Notes under the pieces: model-generated | What the model was told of the DNA's origin: nothing | Seen by the model: the letters and a program-made list of their open reading frames with translations, nothing else | The model's database searches: none | Source: Rhodamnia argentea | Taxonomy: Eukaryota; Streptophyta; Magnoliopsida; Myrtales; Myrtaceae | Reading direction: 5' to 3' | NCBI RefSeq assembly: GCF_020921035.1 | Contig: NC_063151.1 | Span: 4,154,001 to 4,218,000, forward strand | Length of the DNA stretch: 64,000 bases | Shown: piece by piece, positions 1 through 11,304 of the stretch | How the letters are laid out: every line of letters starts with the position of its first letter | Numbering within the stretch: the stretch's first letter is position 1 | Translations under genes and position numbers: made by a program

Positions 1-1201
1 GTTCCGGAGGACAACATGCAACAATCGTTTCCAATGCAGTAGTTGTATCTCCCCGCTAATCCTATTCGAAGTGAGGGTCAACACTGTTAATCTTTTTTAC
101 GAATTCAAGAAGCATGGGAACTTGGTCAAGTTGCAAGAGGACAACTTCGCCACTTCAAGCTTCGGCAAAGAATATTTCACTTTAGTGTTGGTAGAGATTT
201 CAAACCCTACAAACCCGCTAAGATCATTCCATCCAAGATCTAGAAATTGGAGTTGCTCGAGATCCGCCGCTGACGAGGGTATGTGCCCTGTGAACTTGCA
301 GGAGTCGAGCTTTAAAACTGCTAAGCTCTTCATGTTACTAACTGAACTGGGTATTTCTCCTGAAAAGCTTGTACGCTCGACATTCAAGGACACAAGAGGA
401 CCAGTCCAATTGGATTTAGGAAGAGTCCCGAGCAAGCTATAATTGGCACTGAGGTCGAGAATAGTGAGGCTCGGTAACCGAAAAACAAAATCCGGAAATA
501 TCCCCTGTAAGGAACACTCAGAAATGCTTAGCCGTGTGAAAGAGGAAGACAGATTCGCAAAGGACATTGGAGAAATCGCGGACATGTCTACTTCATCAAG
601 AACAAGATTTCTCAGTATCGTTAGATTCTGAACAACCATTGTAACGATCGAATTTTCTAACCTGAGAGGAGAGCTCGAGCCTATTCCAAGAAAAACATTA
701 TGGGAGAGATCAAGTGACACCAGCTTGGACAGGCGAGAGATTTAACTAGGAGAGATACCCCAAAATTGTGACTAAGCAGATGAGTCATACTTGGAAATGT
801 ACTCAGATGTGGCGGAATGGGTGAGCTAGTAAGGTCATTACCGGAAAGGTTGAGGCTCCATGATGGCCAAGGAGAAAGAGGGAGCTATTGGAACGGAAAG
901 TGCCGTGAAGCCACCTGCAAGTAAGGTCAAGACCGAGGACGTTACCGGTGAAGCCACCGCAAGTGACGCCATCCCACGAGCAGCAGTCTACGACCTTGTT
1001 CCATGAGTTTGTCTTGGGATAGGAGGTGACATGGTAATACCCGTCACAAACGTACGACGCCTGGCTATCAAGCACGAAGGAATTCTTAAAAAGGAGCAAG
1101 GCATCGCGCTGGTCAGGAGGGCACAGGGGAGACGCAAAGGGAAGGGAGGAATGTAAGAAACAGAGGAAACAGAGGAAGCTGAGGACTTGATGCCCCCCCA
1201 T
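1..1201 (-). pseudogene. Receptor-like protein (RLP, Cf-type) gene, degenerate and partial
   Basis: An intact RLP is a plasma-membrane receptor with extracellular leucine-rich repeats and no kinase. Seen: the start at 1201 gives a hydrophobic signal peptide, then an LRR N-terminal cap (PDQRDALLLFKNSF, then SWNKVVDCCSWDGVTC), then LRRs such as LVSLDLSHN and LAVLKLDSCKFTGHIPSS. The frame is broken several times: a shift near 855-868, a small deletion near 775, an in-frame TAA at 742-744 (inside what should read IP.EISRLSKL) and another TAA at 97-99. LRR coding continues past that last stop (RISGEI) to the window edge. Disease-resistance-type LRR genes often decay like this. The rest of the gene, with its membrane segment, lies outside the window. 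Confidence 0.8.
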
Positions 1202-1249
1202 TTTTGCAATTCGGCTTGCGGGTGAGCATATTGGTGGTGGAGAGTTCAA

Positions 1250-2353
1250 CTTATACTAGCCCTTCTCAAGCGTGAAGTGACCCACGCAAGTCTCCTCTCG
1301 AAATGATAAAATCATCTGATTAATTCAAAATACACGTTTAACATGCTAGATCAATTTGTACGTCTAGTGATTTCGAGATTGAATTAGTCACAAGAGGAAG
1401 TATAATTTAAACTGCGTTGTTCCACTTATGAAGCCTCCAGTGATTTCACTAACTGTAAGAGAAAATAAAAGCATAGAAAAGTTATTCGACACTTCGCTCA
1501 AATCACGCGTCTAAACCTGTATAATACAAGAGTTCTTGAGATTAATACTCCTCAGGAATTTGAATTTGTTGTAGAATTTAAGATAAACTAATAAGATATC
1601 TTTAAGTTTAATGAAGTGCTTGTCAACTAAATTGCACAGGAAGGGAAAAGAAGAGATGCAAATAAACATGGCCACGGGCTGATTTGAGCTCGGAACAGGC
1701 CCTGAATCTGCCCGTGGAAGAACTAGAACTGGCCCATTGACCGGGGGCGGCGATTCCTAACCGAAACCGGCCCGGCCCCTCACGAATCGGTTCCGATTTT
1801 AAAAAATTAGGAACCGGCCAAAAAAAAATTAGGGAAAGAGCCGTTACTCTTTCCCTCCCCCCTCTCCCGGGCCCCACCCCGGAATCGGAACCGGAACTGC
1901 CCCTTCAAGGGCCGCTTCCGATTGCATAGTGGCCACGAACCGGAACCGGCAGTTCACGGCCCATGTCTATGCCTACTTGCCTAGACACAGGGTTTGACAG
2001 AATTCCATATTTTTTTGTGTGGACCCCAATGGCTCTAGGACCGAGGTGCACTTCGCTACGAGCACTTACGAAGTCCAAAGTCTTCCGGAAATGACATTAG
2101 TGGGGATCATACTTGGTGTTTCTTGATTGTCTTGGTGGGGTTACTTGGGTGTGTGCTATGGAATTTTCTCCTTGGCTGAATGCATAAAAAGACGAGTTGG
2201 ATGAATTTTAGAGGCATCCATTCTTAGATGGGCATTGACAAATCGGCGCGGGAGTTTGGATTTGATCGGTTTTTCTTCTCTTTGCAATATCATACCAAGC
2301 GTGGAAGATTTTTGCCACTTTTCTTAAAAGTCAAGTCTATGGTCACTTCGGCC
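1250..2353. other. Intergenic, with a GGAACCGG-rich tract
   Basis: No gene seen. Positions 1690-1960 hold a GC-rich tract with many short GGAACCGG/CCGGTTCC-type words in both orientations. A similar tract lies at 9240-9340. It may be a degenerate transposon end. Confidence 0.4.
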
Positions 2354-2812
2354 TAAAAAGTCATAAATTTGTTGCATTTATGCAAATTCTGTCCTAAGCT
2401 CTCTTTCTTCTTTTTTTTTTTTTTTTTTTGCGATCGAGTCCTAAATCTTTTGTAATTATGTCAATTCAGTTCATTTGACCAGCCGACGCCGACATTGTGC
2501 CGTCGATGCTAATATGGTAATTTTTAATAATATTCTTAATATTTCTTCAAATTTTTTATAATTTTTATGTCTTTTTTCTTTTCTTTTTTTCGTTTTCAAG
2601 GTTTGGGCCGGCGAGGGCTTGCAAGCCCTCGTCCAAGGGCCGGCGGAGGTTGCCGCCCCAAACCCCCCCCAAAAAAACAGACAAAAAAAACCATTAAAAA
2701 TAATTGAAAATTTCAAAGAAATATTTAAAAATTGTCATGTCAACACCGGCCACCCAAATGGACTGAATTGACACAACTGCAATAAGTTTAAAACTTTTTT
2801 ATTAATTTTCCT
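2354..2812. repeat. Foldback transposon, family F1 (copy a)
   Basis: The left arm carries the family sentence (TCCTAAATCTTTTGTAATT, then TCAATTCAGTTC). The right arm is its inverse, near 2755-2812. The centre is AT-rich around a GC-rich palindromic core (GAGGGCTTGCAAGCCCTC, about 2613-2630). No gene is encoded. Ends are approximate and no clean target duplication was found. Confidence 0.6.
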
Positions 2813-3501
2813 GACTTTAATTGGTGGTGGGGAGAGCAACTTCGACGTATAATGACTTGCAACCCGAGTCCTCTCTGAAATGTCCGTTGGGGTAGGGCTC
2901 CCGCAGACTTCCAACTTCTTCTTCGATGGAGACGAATTCAATTTGCTTTGCGGGTTGGGAGTTGAATCAAGATCCATCCCCTTAAGTTTAAGCTAGTGAA
3001 GTATTGGTAATTTTCACAAGTGTTTCCCTAGGGTTTTAACCATGGAGTGTAGAAAACACCAATAAAAACACTCGTCGAGTTGGACATCCGAAACGCGGCT
3101 TAAAAATTTGAACTCGAGTGCGCATCACCTTATCCACCATTTAAACATTAAAAATAAGTTAAAGCTTATGGGCTTCCCATTGATTTTTTTTTTCATATAA
3201 TTTAATTGGAATTAAGTGGATTCTAGATTAAAAAAAAAAAAGGAATTCATCTTTATTTTCTTGTAAATGGATTTTTTAAAAATGATTTAGCATATTTACC
3301 CGGTGAGATTAGAAAGAAAATATTCAACAGGAAACTTTTCCATGAAATGGTCTTAACTTCCTAAATCTAGCACCCTATCACCCACCTGGCTCTTGGCTCA
3401 TGTACAACCTTGACTCGCAAATCGATCTAATCGGACCCCGAAAGAGGAAAATGCAATGTTACAAAATAGATTACTACAAGAGGTGAGTATCAACTGTGTA
3501 A
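2813..3501. other. Intergenic, nothing recognised
   Basis: AT-rich sequence with poly-A/T runs and no supported gene. Confidence 0.4.
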
Positions 3502-3666
3502 TCATATATTGCTACCATGTAATTGCCTCGCGAGGTTTCCCAGGAAACGGGTAAGGGACTTCTGAGCCCCTAGCAGCGCTATGCTAGCTTCTCTCTCGTT
3601 TTCATCAGTAGCGGCTGGCTGTTCTTGAATCGACTGCACATTCCGTACAAGCTTTCGGAGCTCCTA
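3502..3666 (-). CDS. Possible last exon of an unrecognised protein
   Basis: On the minus strand, a good acceptor (a T-rich tract ending ...CTTCTAATAG) opens a 54-codon frame that starts ELRKLVRNVQSIQEQP, goes on through ALLGAQKSLTRFLGNLARQL, and ends at TGA (3502-3504). The composition is protein-like: charged, amphipathic and probably helical. I could not find the preceding exons in 3667-5773 and do not recognise the family. It may be a surviving fragment of a lost gene. Confidence 0.35.
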
Positions 3667-5773
3667 TTAGAAGTACAACAAAGAAAAAATATTCGGCATA
3701 AATATGGAACCTGAAAATAATTTTGACATCGTGGCATAGGATATGTCAACCACACTAACTACTGGCAATTGGCACTTGCAAATTTCAGCGACAGGCAATA
3801 TGTTTGTATGTGCACTGAAGAGCGACCTAAACATGGTGAAAGTTTGTGCATGTCGAGGGCAGGCACATACATAATGTTGTAGAAGTTGGATGAATGAATT
3901 AGCCCGACCAACTATAAGGGCTTGTGCAAATGTTGCTTGCATTCCACGTGTTAAGGTGTGTGCTTATGAAAAACCATCAATTGGTTTATGGTGTCAAGAG
4001 TAGAATGTCAAATGAGGAATAGATTCAGCAACCCATGGAGTTGTTTCTTGTTTCTTTGTATTTTGGCCGGCATGATTTGTTCAAGTGGTTATAAATCTAC
4101 TGCAAGAGATTTGAACGCTCCAATAATAAAACTAAAAGCTCAAACTGTAGGAGATATCTGTCAACTTACTTGCCGGTCAAAATCGATGGTGTGAATGGAG
4201 TAAACTTCATTGGTTATTTGAATGTCTTTACTGATTAAACCGTCAAACCACCTGCTTGCAATGCTTGCATGCTCACTGGACTGGGAATTGAAGATTGAAA
4301 AGCAAGTCATTAATGAGAAACCTGAACAAATGCCAGAGAAGGAAGCTGGACATTATGTAAAACTATAATTTCAAGCATGACCAATCGATTGCATAACTAA
4401 TGAACCTACATACTTAATAAATATAAGCTTTGACATATTTTTAGGGTGATGAAATCTCACACCATCTCTGCGTCCAAAGAGCTGTTTATCGTGTAATTCG
4501 TTTTTCGATGTTAAAAAGTTTGTTCATCATCTAAATCTGTGGTATCAATAGTGACCTACAAAGCCAAGATTCAAACTTGCTGTGCACCTAAAAAAAGACG
4601 GCACTAACCTTGAAAAAGTTAGAAATGAGATATTTGATGGCTCCATGCTAGAATATATATTGAATGTTCTCGCTGAAGTTTCTTATAGGAAAAATTTCTC
4701 CCTTATGCGCAACTTAGTATGTGAAGTTAAATAGCCGTCTCTCTTGTCCACTAGAAAGTAGCAAGTTTGATTACTAATGTAACTTCTTTTATCAAAATAT
4801 GTTCCTAGGGTTCCCATGGAAACTCTGCCAACTCTCACAAACTAATTCCTTGATTTTTGAATTTTGGGTTTCATTCGAAACCTTTTGAGTGAAGGGCAGA
4901 GCAAATGGAGACTGTTGCAAAAAGACGCATATGGAGTCTACATAATGAAGTTAAACCAGGCAATTAGGGAAGATGATGAACATCATGCAAGATGGAGGAG
5001 GAAATGTATCTGATCCAGCTTTCATATCCAGTATAATCTTAAAGAAATAAAGGGCAGAAGATGAAGATGCAGAAAGGTATGAAGAAAGGGATGTATAAAT
5101 TTGCAGGAAATGGTGAGCTCCCACAAACATTGGTTCTTCTAATAAACACTTATTTTTAGACAATTTCATGTAATTCTTCATATCCTCTATGATATTGAAA
5201 AAATAAAGTGTAATTATCCATTACGAGCATGTCTATGAATGCGTAATTCTAAGTGAAAATAGTATTTTACAGAAGATAATAAATTCCCTCTCTCCCTACA
5301 CATAGTTTCCTACGTTGCATATTTGTTTTTCTTCAGATTCAAATCATTTAAATGCTCTGTCATTCTTTATATTACAAAATTAACCTATTAACAATACGTG
5401 GCAATCTCCACTTTTCTTACTAGAATATGTCAATTATCTCGCATGCACCTATATCTAATTCAACGTATAAGGTTTACATGACTTAGGACACCTGTATAAA
5501 TCAGCAGCTCTCGGTAAATACAAAGCCAGGATTTTAGTCTATGCTTAATAGATTTGTACCAGCATGGTCTGCTTCAATGAATTTATAATAAAAATTAAGG
5601 AACTAAAAAGTGAATTAACCAAGTTTAGGTGGAACTTTCTTCTTTAGGTGATTGGGAAGTGGATTCCATCACGCATGTCTAGATGTAGAACTTGTATTCC
5701 TCCAAGAGGATGCAAATGAAACTTTAAGTAGCACCAATAGGCAATGCAGATTTTTCTTTCTCAAGTGACAAAG
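3667..5773. other. Intergenic, no supported gene
   Basis: AT-rich. Short frames exist, for example 3988-4194 on plus with a hydrophobic stretch, but none has convincing splice sites, codon pattern or family resemblance. Confidence 0.35.
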
Positions 5774-7210
5774 TTAAACCCCTTGTACCTCCTCCACTTC
5801 CTCGTGATCTTCTTCTAATTCTTCATCTCCTTCATCATCATCATCTTCGCCAACCCAAGCCTCCGAGCCAGATAGAGCTTGCAGCCTACTGTGGTCACCA
5901 TCTTTTGTAGCCTCAATTAAAGCATCCATTAACTCAGGTTCAACTTCTCGCAGCAACTTCCCTAACAAATAGGATTCATTAAGGAAGTTTACATTGCATA
6001 TCATGGACTCATGAGGCACCAATGAATTAGTGAGTCAACACCTCTCGTTCCTATTCTGTAGAATACAACTATGTAAAACTTTAACATGAAAACAAACCAA
6101 AGACACTTAAGTTCCATCTGCAAATGAAAGAAAGTATTAAGCAAGCAATATTGCAGATTTTTGGCACAGCTTGAGCAATTCATCTACGCCTTTCTTGAGC
6201 ACATCATTACCAGTTACTGATCTTTTATCAATATTTACTCGAGGAAAGATACTCCAAGTACCATCCAAGCGTTTCAAAAGTACAAGCTGACATAATCAAA
6301 CACAATCTAAGGGGGAGGGAAAGGGGCAATCAGAAAGGAGCTTCTTATTCCAAGAACTATTTTTTCCAGCAAGAACTCATTGTGCAATGGCCAAGCATAG
6401 CAAAGAAGATACCAGGTGAACCGGCAAGAAAGGCAAAAAGATTCTCACAAAACACACACGTACGCACTCATAAAAACAAGAAGAGAATTTAATAGTACCA
6501 ATGTAATTGAACTGTCTTCGCTTTCCTTCTCGAATATCCGGCCCCAGTCTCTGCGACAAATCAACAAACATCTGAACTGCATGAACAACTAACAACTCGG
6601 AGCCAAAGCCTCACGATAAACAGCAACGCGCAGAAGCATCACCTTTGCAAGCATCAGAGCGTCCAACACCTCTTGCTCCAGAGAAGCCACCCTGCAATTC
6701 TCCATTAAAAAAAAGAGAATCAAACTGCAATGCTACACCATTGACATCACTATGTCCACGAAGCCCGTAAAAGCTCAAAATCGCGACACCTCGTAGACAC
6801 GTTTTATTTCCCCAGTAGTACCTGAGGATGCGCTTGATTTGGGGATTGGAGAAGGAAGCGAGCTCCATGCCCCAGCGGACGGCGCGCCGAGCCTCGCGCT
6901 TCTTCTGGTTGCGGCTCTTCTTGGCATCGGAGTCGGAGCCGGAGTCGCTGCCGTCACCTTCTCGGGGATCGTAAGCCGGAGCAGGGGAGTTCCGGAATCT
7001 GAGACCCCGCGGCCGGTTATGGACTTCGCGGTGTGATGAAGGGACCAACGTCGGAAACAGACTGTGGCGAGGATGACGATGATGATGATGCGACGTTGCT
7101 CCAAAGGGCGAAAGAGATAAGGGAGAGGGGGAGAGATGACGGCAATGGTGGTGGTGGCGGTGGCGGTGGAACCTTGGCCATTGCCGGAGCGGGCGTACCA
7201 GATGAGCCAT
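5774..7210 (-). CDS. DarP/YjgA (DUF615) family protein, probably organellar
   Basis: Four exons: 7210-6822, 6691-6643, 6550-6499 and 5961-5774, all with GT/AG borders and matching phase. They encode 225 aa. Residues 1 to about 75 are rich in His, Arg and Ser and lack acidic residues early on, as in an organelle transit peptide. Residues 98-190 match the bacterial family: SRNQKKREARRAVRWGMEL, NPQIKRILR, then EGKRRQFNYIGKLLREVEP. The C-terminus (201-222) is a long Asp/Glu tail. Bacterial DarP (YjgA) binds assembling 50S ribosomal subunits, so a plastid or mitochondrial ribosome-assembly role is inferred. The first ATG of this frame that precedes the transit-like region was taken as the start. 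Overlapping frames in the GC-rich first exon are shadows. Confidence 0.82.
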
Positions 7211-8162
7211 GGGTCTGGTCCTCTCAGTCTCATCTGCGTCTTTGTAGGAGTTCAATGATTGAATTGAGTCTATAATTGGCCCAAAAACAGCCCATGACCT
7301 TCTGGGCTCCAAGTATCTACGAACCTCGTGACCAACTTTGGGTCATCAGTCATGCCCTCCATTGTTTATCAAGTACTAACGACTCCATTAACGATCAAGC
7401 TATGATCTTTTCTGAAGATTCTGTTTCAGGGTTGAAGAACACCGCGTTAGAAACAAGAAACGATCGGCCGGGCCCGGGTTCAATGGGTCAATGACTTAAG
7501 TCTCGTCCAAACCCCCTTTTTTTTACTTTGGAGAGTGGGGTTCTTCTTGGTAACTCGCTGTCTGAGGTTGATTCTCAATTGGCCTAAACCCTAGCCCGGA
7601 TTCTGACAGTCACGAGCAGTTAGCAGTTTGGCTCTTTAATTTCATTTGCTCGTCAAATCTGGAGTCCGCGAGCAAGCACTTGTAGCTCCATGGGAATGAC
7701 AACTTAAAATTGGCATACCCATTTTTATCTGAATCTGACTAATAATCCTGGGAATCCTCCGAGTTTTATGAGCAAGAACAGGTGATTAGGGTGTAATCGA
7801 TTTGCACAGAAACATGGATTGGCCATGTGCTAACCTAAAACCGGAAAATCACAGCGCGCAATAAACCCAAATGTGATGGGGACGAAGGAATTATGGAAGA
7901 GGAAAACTTCAAAGAACAAAGGAAACAGAGTTCCATTAAGAGTTCAGGCTGTCAAAAAAGAGCGCCTGCTCACATCTGATACAGAATCTCGTCTGCGAAT
8001 TTATATGCACGCAAACATATACTCATTCCTAACACTTCAAAGAAGAGTATCAATCTTCGTCAGGGATCAGAAATGGAGCCACTTAAAATGCAGGCCTCCA
8101 TATCGCCCAACAAACTGGATCTTATCAACTGATCTCTAACACTAACTCATGGGTCCTCCCAG
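7211..8162. other. Spacer between the DarP-like gene and J11 copy 1
   Basis: No gene. From about 7348 the sequence pairs with 13363 onward (shared stretches include GATCTTTTCTG, TTGATTCTCAATTGGCC and GAGCGCCTGCTCACATCTGA). It is the start of the duplicated segment and probably includes the 3' UTR of the J-domain gene. Confidence 0.6.
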
Positions 8163-8633
8163 CTACCAGCACTGATCCGTCTCCCACTTCCGACTCGGCC
8201 CACGCGCTGACGCCGCGGCGGCCGCCGCGAACCGTCCAGGCACCTGGAACAGCGTCCGGTCGTAGTCGGCCCGCCGGTCCGGATCCGAGAGAGTGGCGTA
8301 CGCTTCGTGGACCCGCATGAACTCGCGCCCCGCGGCCGCCGTGCCGGCCGAGGCGGCGACGTCCGGGTGCAGGACCCTGGCGAGCCTCCGGTAGGCGGTC
8401 TTGATCTCCTGACCCGTGGCGCCGGCCCGGATCCCCAGCACCTCGTAAAGCGAGGACTGGGAGTGGGCCCCGGCGACCATCGGCCTCGGCCTCTCGGCAG
8501 TCGACGCGCAGGCGGCGGCGGCGCGGATGGGGCGGCACCGGACGGCTGACGGCAAGGGCGAGGGGGAGCTGCGGCGGGAGGGGAGCGGGGGATTGGAGGA
8601 GAAAACGGAGACAGAGAGAGATGCCGATGCCAT
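8163..8633 (-). CDS. J-domain co-chaperone, J11-like, plastid (copy 1)
   Basis: A single exon encodes 156 aa. Residues 1-50 are Ser/Pro/Arg-rich and resemble a chloroplast transit peptide. The J-domain (about 61-128) reads SLYEVLGIRAGATGQEIKTA onward, with the essential HPD at 89-91 and a YATLSDPDRRADYDRTLF helix. The C-terminus ends WETDQCW. J-proteins use HPD to stimulate Hsp70 ATPase, and plant J11 proteins of about 160 aa are small stromal members. The ATG at 8633 was chosen rather than one six codons upstream because the tandem copy also starts MASASLS there. Confidence 0.9.
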   Translation of the reverse strand: MASASLSVSVFSSNPPLPSRRSSPSPLPSAVRCRPIRAAAACASTAERPRPMVAGAHSQSSLYEVLGIRAGATGQEIKTAYRRLARVLHPDVAASAGTAAAGREFMRVHEAYATLSDPDRRADYDRTLFQVPGRFAAAAAASARGPSRKWETDQCW

Positions 8634-9497
8634 TGGCAACGTCAACGTCAACGTGGACGTGGCGCTATGTGCGTCTCGTATTTGATTTGTGGTTTTGCTG
8701 CAGAGCTGAGAGCTTCAATGGTGAGTTCCGTGCTGCGGTTAAGGAAAGTTCGCCCGGAGTTGGGAGAATATATAGGGAGTTTGGGTGTGGGAGTTAACTA
8801 TGGTGAGTTGGGTTGAGTTAAGGAGGAGGATCCGAGGAGGGGCTTATCCGGATCTGATGATGACTCAGCAATGAAAATCCGGACCGGATTGGAACGGCCG
8901 ATTCGGAGTGATCTTTGTAGGAGCATCAGTTCGGCTTTTATAAAAGTGAAATCGATGATTTTGCGATCCAATTTCAAGGGGTGGAACCACCCATTCGGAC
9001 CGCCCAGACCGGGTCAATTAAATTTTTTATTTTTTTATTTCTTATAAATTTGCGGTTCGAATCCCAGGTGAAAATTGAGATGTGCTGATTGGAATTGTAT
9101 TTATCGTCTTTCTTTCCTATTTTGTTTACTCGGTCCTTGATTGAATCATAGTCGGTTGATCTGTTGATGGCTCTGCGAATGGATGTATCTATTCAGTTGT
9201 GAGGAATTTTCACAAATACCTCAAGAGTTCCCAAATATGTGACTGGTTCCATTGGACCGGTCGGTCTAGTATGGTTCCAAAACCAACCGGTCTGGTTCCC
9301 GGTTCTCAAGAACCGTCCATGTTTCTGGTTGGGATCAAATCGGATCAAAAACCTTTCACCTCTACTGCACATGTTGGAGATAAGAATTCTGAGTTGGACA
9401 AATTTAAGTAGGAAAAAATGACAATTCATTGCACCGGCTTCTCTACTTAATAAAAAATAAATCCTTTCAAAACTTCCTAAAAAAAATCTCAACATAA
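8634..9497. other. J11 copy 1 upstream region with a copy-specific insertion
   Basis: Positions 8634-8870 are the 5' UTR and promoter, shared with copy 2. About 8870-9370 has no counterpart there. It includes ACCGGTC/GGTTCC-type words (9240-9340) and looks like an insertion between GACTCAGC and GCACATGTTGGAGATAAG, which are almost adjacent in copy 2. Confidence 0.5.
8766..8775 (-). promoter_or_regulatory. TATA box of J11 copy 1
   Basis: On the minus strand, CTATATATT lies in CTCCCTATATATTCTCCC, about 130 bp upstream of the ATG. The element and its flanks are conserved in the second copy. Confidence 0.65.
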
Positions 9498-9724
9498 GGG
9501 ATGCGTTCGTTCAGCGGAAAAAGGATGATTTGAAAAATATTTTCCAAAAAATAATTGATCATATCGCTTACAAAAATAAATAAATGAAAAATTTTCTCAT
9601 CGCCTCCGGAAATAGATAGGTATAACTTGTTATCGATGATGAAGACATTTTTCATTAACTAAATTTTCTAAAGGTAAAAAGAAAATATCCCAAATGGTTC
9701 ATTTTTCGCAAAACAAATGCACCC
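9498..9724. repeat. Short TIR transposon (MITE-like)
   Basis: Begins GGGATGCGTTCGTTC and ends with the inverse of GGGTGCATTTGTTTT. The interior is AT-rich with no coding. The ends resemble common hAT-like plant MITEs, but no clean 8-bp duplication is seen. Confidence 0.45.
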
Positions 9725-9995
9725 TAATTCCAATTTCAAATCTAACCTGACTTATTTTTGTCTCAACAAAGACCCTAAAATTTAGATTAACCTTTTTGTG
9801 TTAGCAAAAAATCTCAAACTTTAAGTCAAATCTCAAATCGACCCCGAACTTCTTTTTATCTAAAAAAAGGAACCAATTTTTATTCTAATCTTTAATTAGG
9901 GACGACATTTTATTGCACCGATTCTTCTCCTAAAGAAAAAAAAAATCAACTCTTTTAGAAAATAGGGTGCATTTCATGAATTACAATTTTCTCGG

Positions 9996-10436
9996 GGGAA
10001 AAAGCCACCAAAAATCATAAACTATGCCCGCTGTGACACATTTACCCCAAATTTTTATTTGTGACACAAAAAACCCTAAACTTGTACGCATGTGACACAT
10101 TTACCCCAAACTTGTGCTTGTGTGACACATTTACCCTAAAATTTTTGTTGTGACACTAAAAATTTCAAACTTATATTCGTGTGACACATTTACCTCAAAT
10201 TTTTTAAGTAAATGTGTCACATAAATATAAGTTTAGGATTTTTAATGTCACAAAAAAATATTTTGGGGTAAATATGTCACACGGGTATAAGTTTAGGGTT
10301 TTCAATGTCACAAGAAAAAGTTTGGGGTAAATGTGTCACGTGAATAAAAGTTTGGGATTTTTGGTGTCACAAAAAAAAATTTAGTGTAAATGTGTCACAA
10401 TTGGCATAGTTCGGGGTTTTTGGTGGTTTTTTTCCC
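9996..10436. mobile_element. 441-bp foldback MITE with 9-bp target duplication
   Basis: Two long inverted arms. The left begins GGGAAAAAGCCACCAAAAA and the right ends with its inverse. Each arm is a series of units built on TGTGACACATTTACCCCAAA. The perfect direct repeat TTTTCTCGG flanks it (9987-9995 and 10437-10445). A 9-bp duplication with long inverted ends fits a non-autonomous Mutator-like element. The paralogous segment A2 (about 15140-15190) lacks the element. No protein is encoded. Confidence 0.85.
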
Positions 10437-10445
10437 TTTTCTCGG

Positions 10446-11304
10446 TTTTCTGTTTTCTCGAAAACTAGAAAAAAAAAATATTAGACTCTGTCCATTTAAT
10501 AGATCTCGGGTGAAACTGAAAATCGCGAATGTTGTTATTATTTATATGCATCCTTATTATATATGTCAACCTTTTTTTCTTTTGAGAATATATGTCAACT
10601 TTAAACGGCATAGAAGAGATATTACCATTCCGAATGCATCTTCATTATTTCACCCTGCGAGTATCCAACCATGATAATTTCGTCCTTCTAGTTTCTTTCT
10701 TCTCTCATAGTTATCTGGATTCTTTTCTTTTCGCCTCCGATAACCTTTATTAAATCTATGGTTTTGCTAGGATTATAATACCAAAATTTCTTATCTGTAT
10801 CTCCCTAATCCTCATACATAAACCTAAGATAACTCGTGATATCACGGATGCAAACGGATAAAGTTAAAATAACTCTCGTAGCTGGATGTTACACGAGTGC
10901 ACATTTCAATTTACCTGGCGGCAAAATAAATCATATTATTTTCTTTATGTATGAATAGTTCTAGGTCAAACTTTTGACTTAACCTCGTCCTGTTCGTCCT
11001 CTCCGCCTCCTTTGGGAAGCTTCGTCTTACGTCATCGATGAAGTGGCCAAAACCAGAAGGGGTCAACTTGACAACGTTTCTATGTCGGGCATCCTCGGCC
11101 TCATTCGACGTGGATCCCCACATGAACATATCCAAGTTGGAACGCCCAATTCCCCTCGAAATCGAAATGCGTGTGCGACGTCGTGTCACATCCGAATTCG
11201 AATATGAGCTGGAGCCAAGAAAGCTTCGATGTACTCTCTTTTGCGGTCCCTCCTTCGGATAAATATCTCCACATAAACAACACATCGTTAAAATGGAATA
11301 AGGA
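10446..11304. other. Intergenic, nothing recognised
   Basis: AT-rich, partly alignable with 15190-15250 of segment A2. The region 10980-11285 has frames on both strands but no splice sites or family resemblance. Confidence 0.35.

Noticed and set aside
6775-7275. Alternative frames in the first exon of the DarP-like gene
   Set aside because: Only the frame starting at 7210 continues in phase through all four exons into the conserved family core.
8307-8549. Plus-strand frame opposite J11 copy 1 (also 14309-14695)
   Set aside because: Shadow of the GC-rich J-domain exon. It is present in both copies only because the exon is conserved.
9050-9065. tRNA-like B box (GGTTCGAATCCC)
   Set aside because: No A box, acceptor stem or anticodon arm at the right spacing. 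The surrounding sequence is AT-rich and cannot form a cloverleaf.
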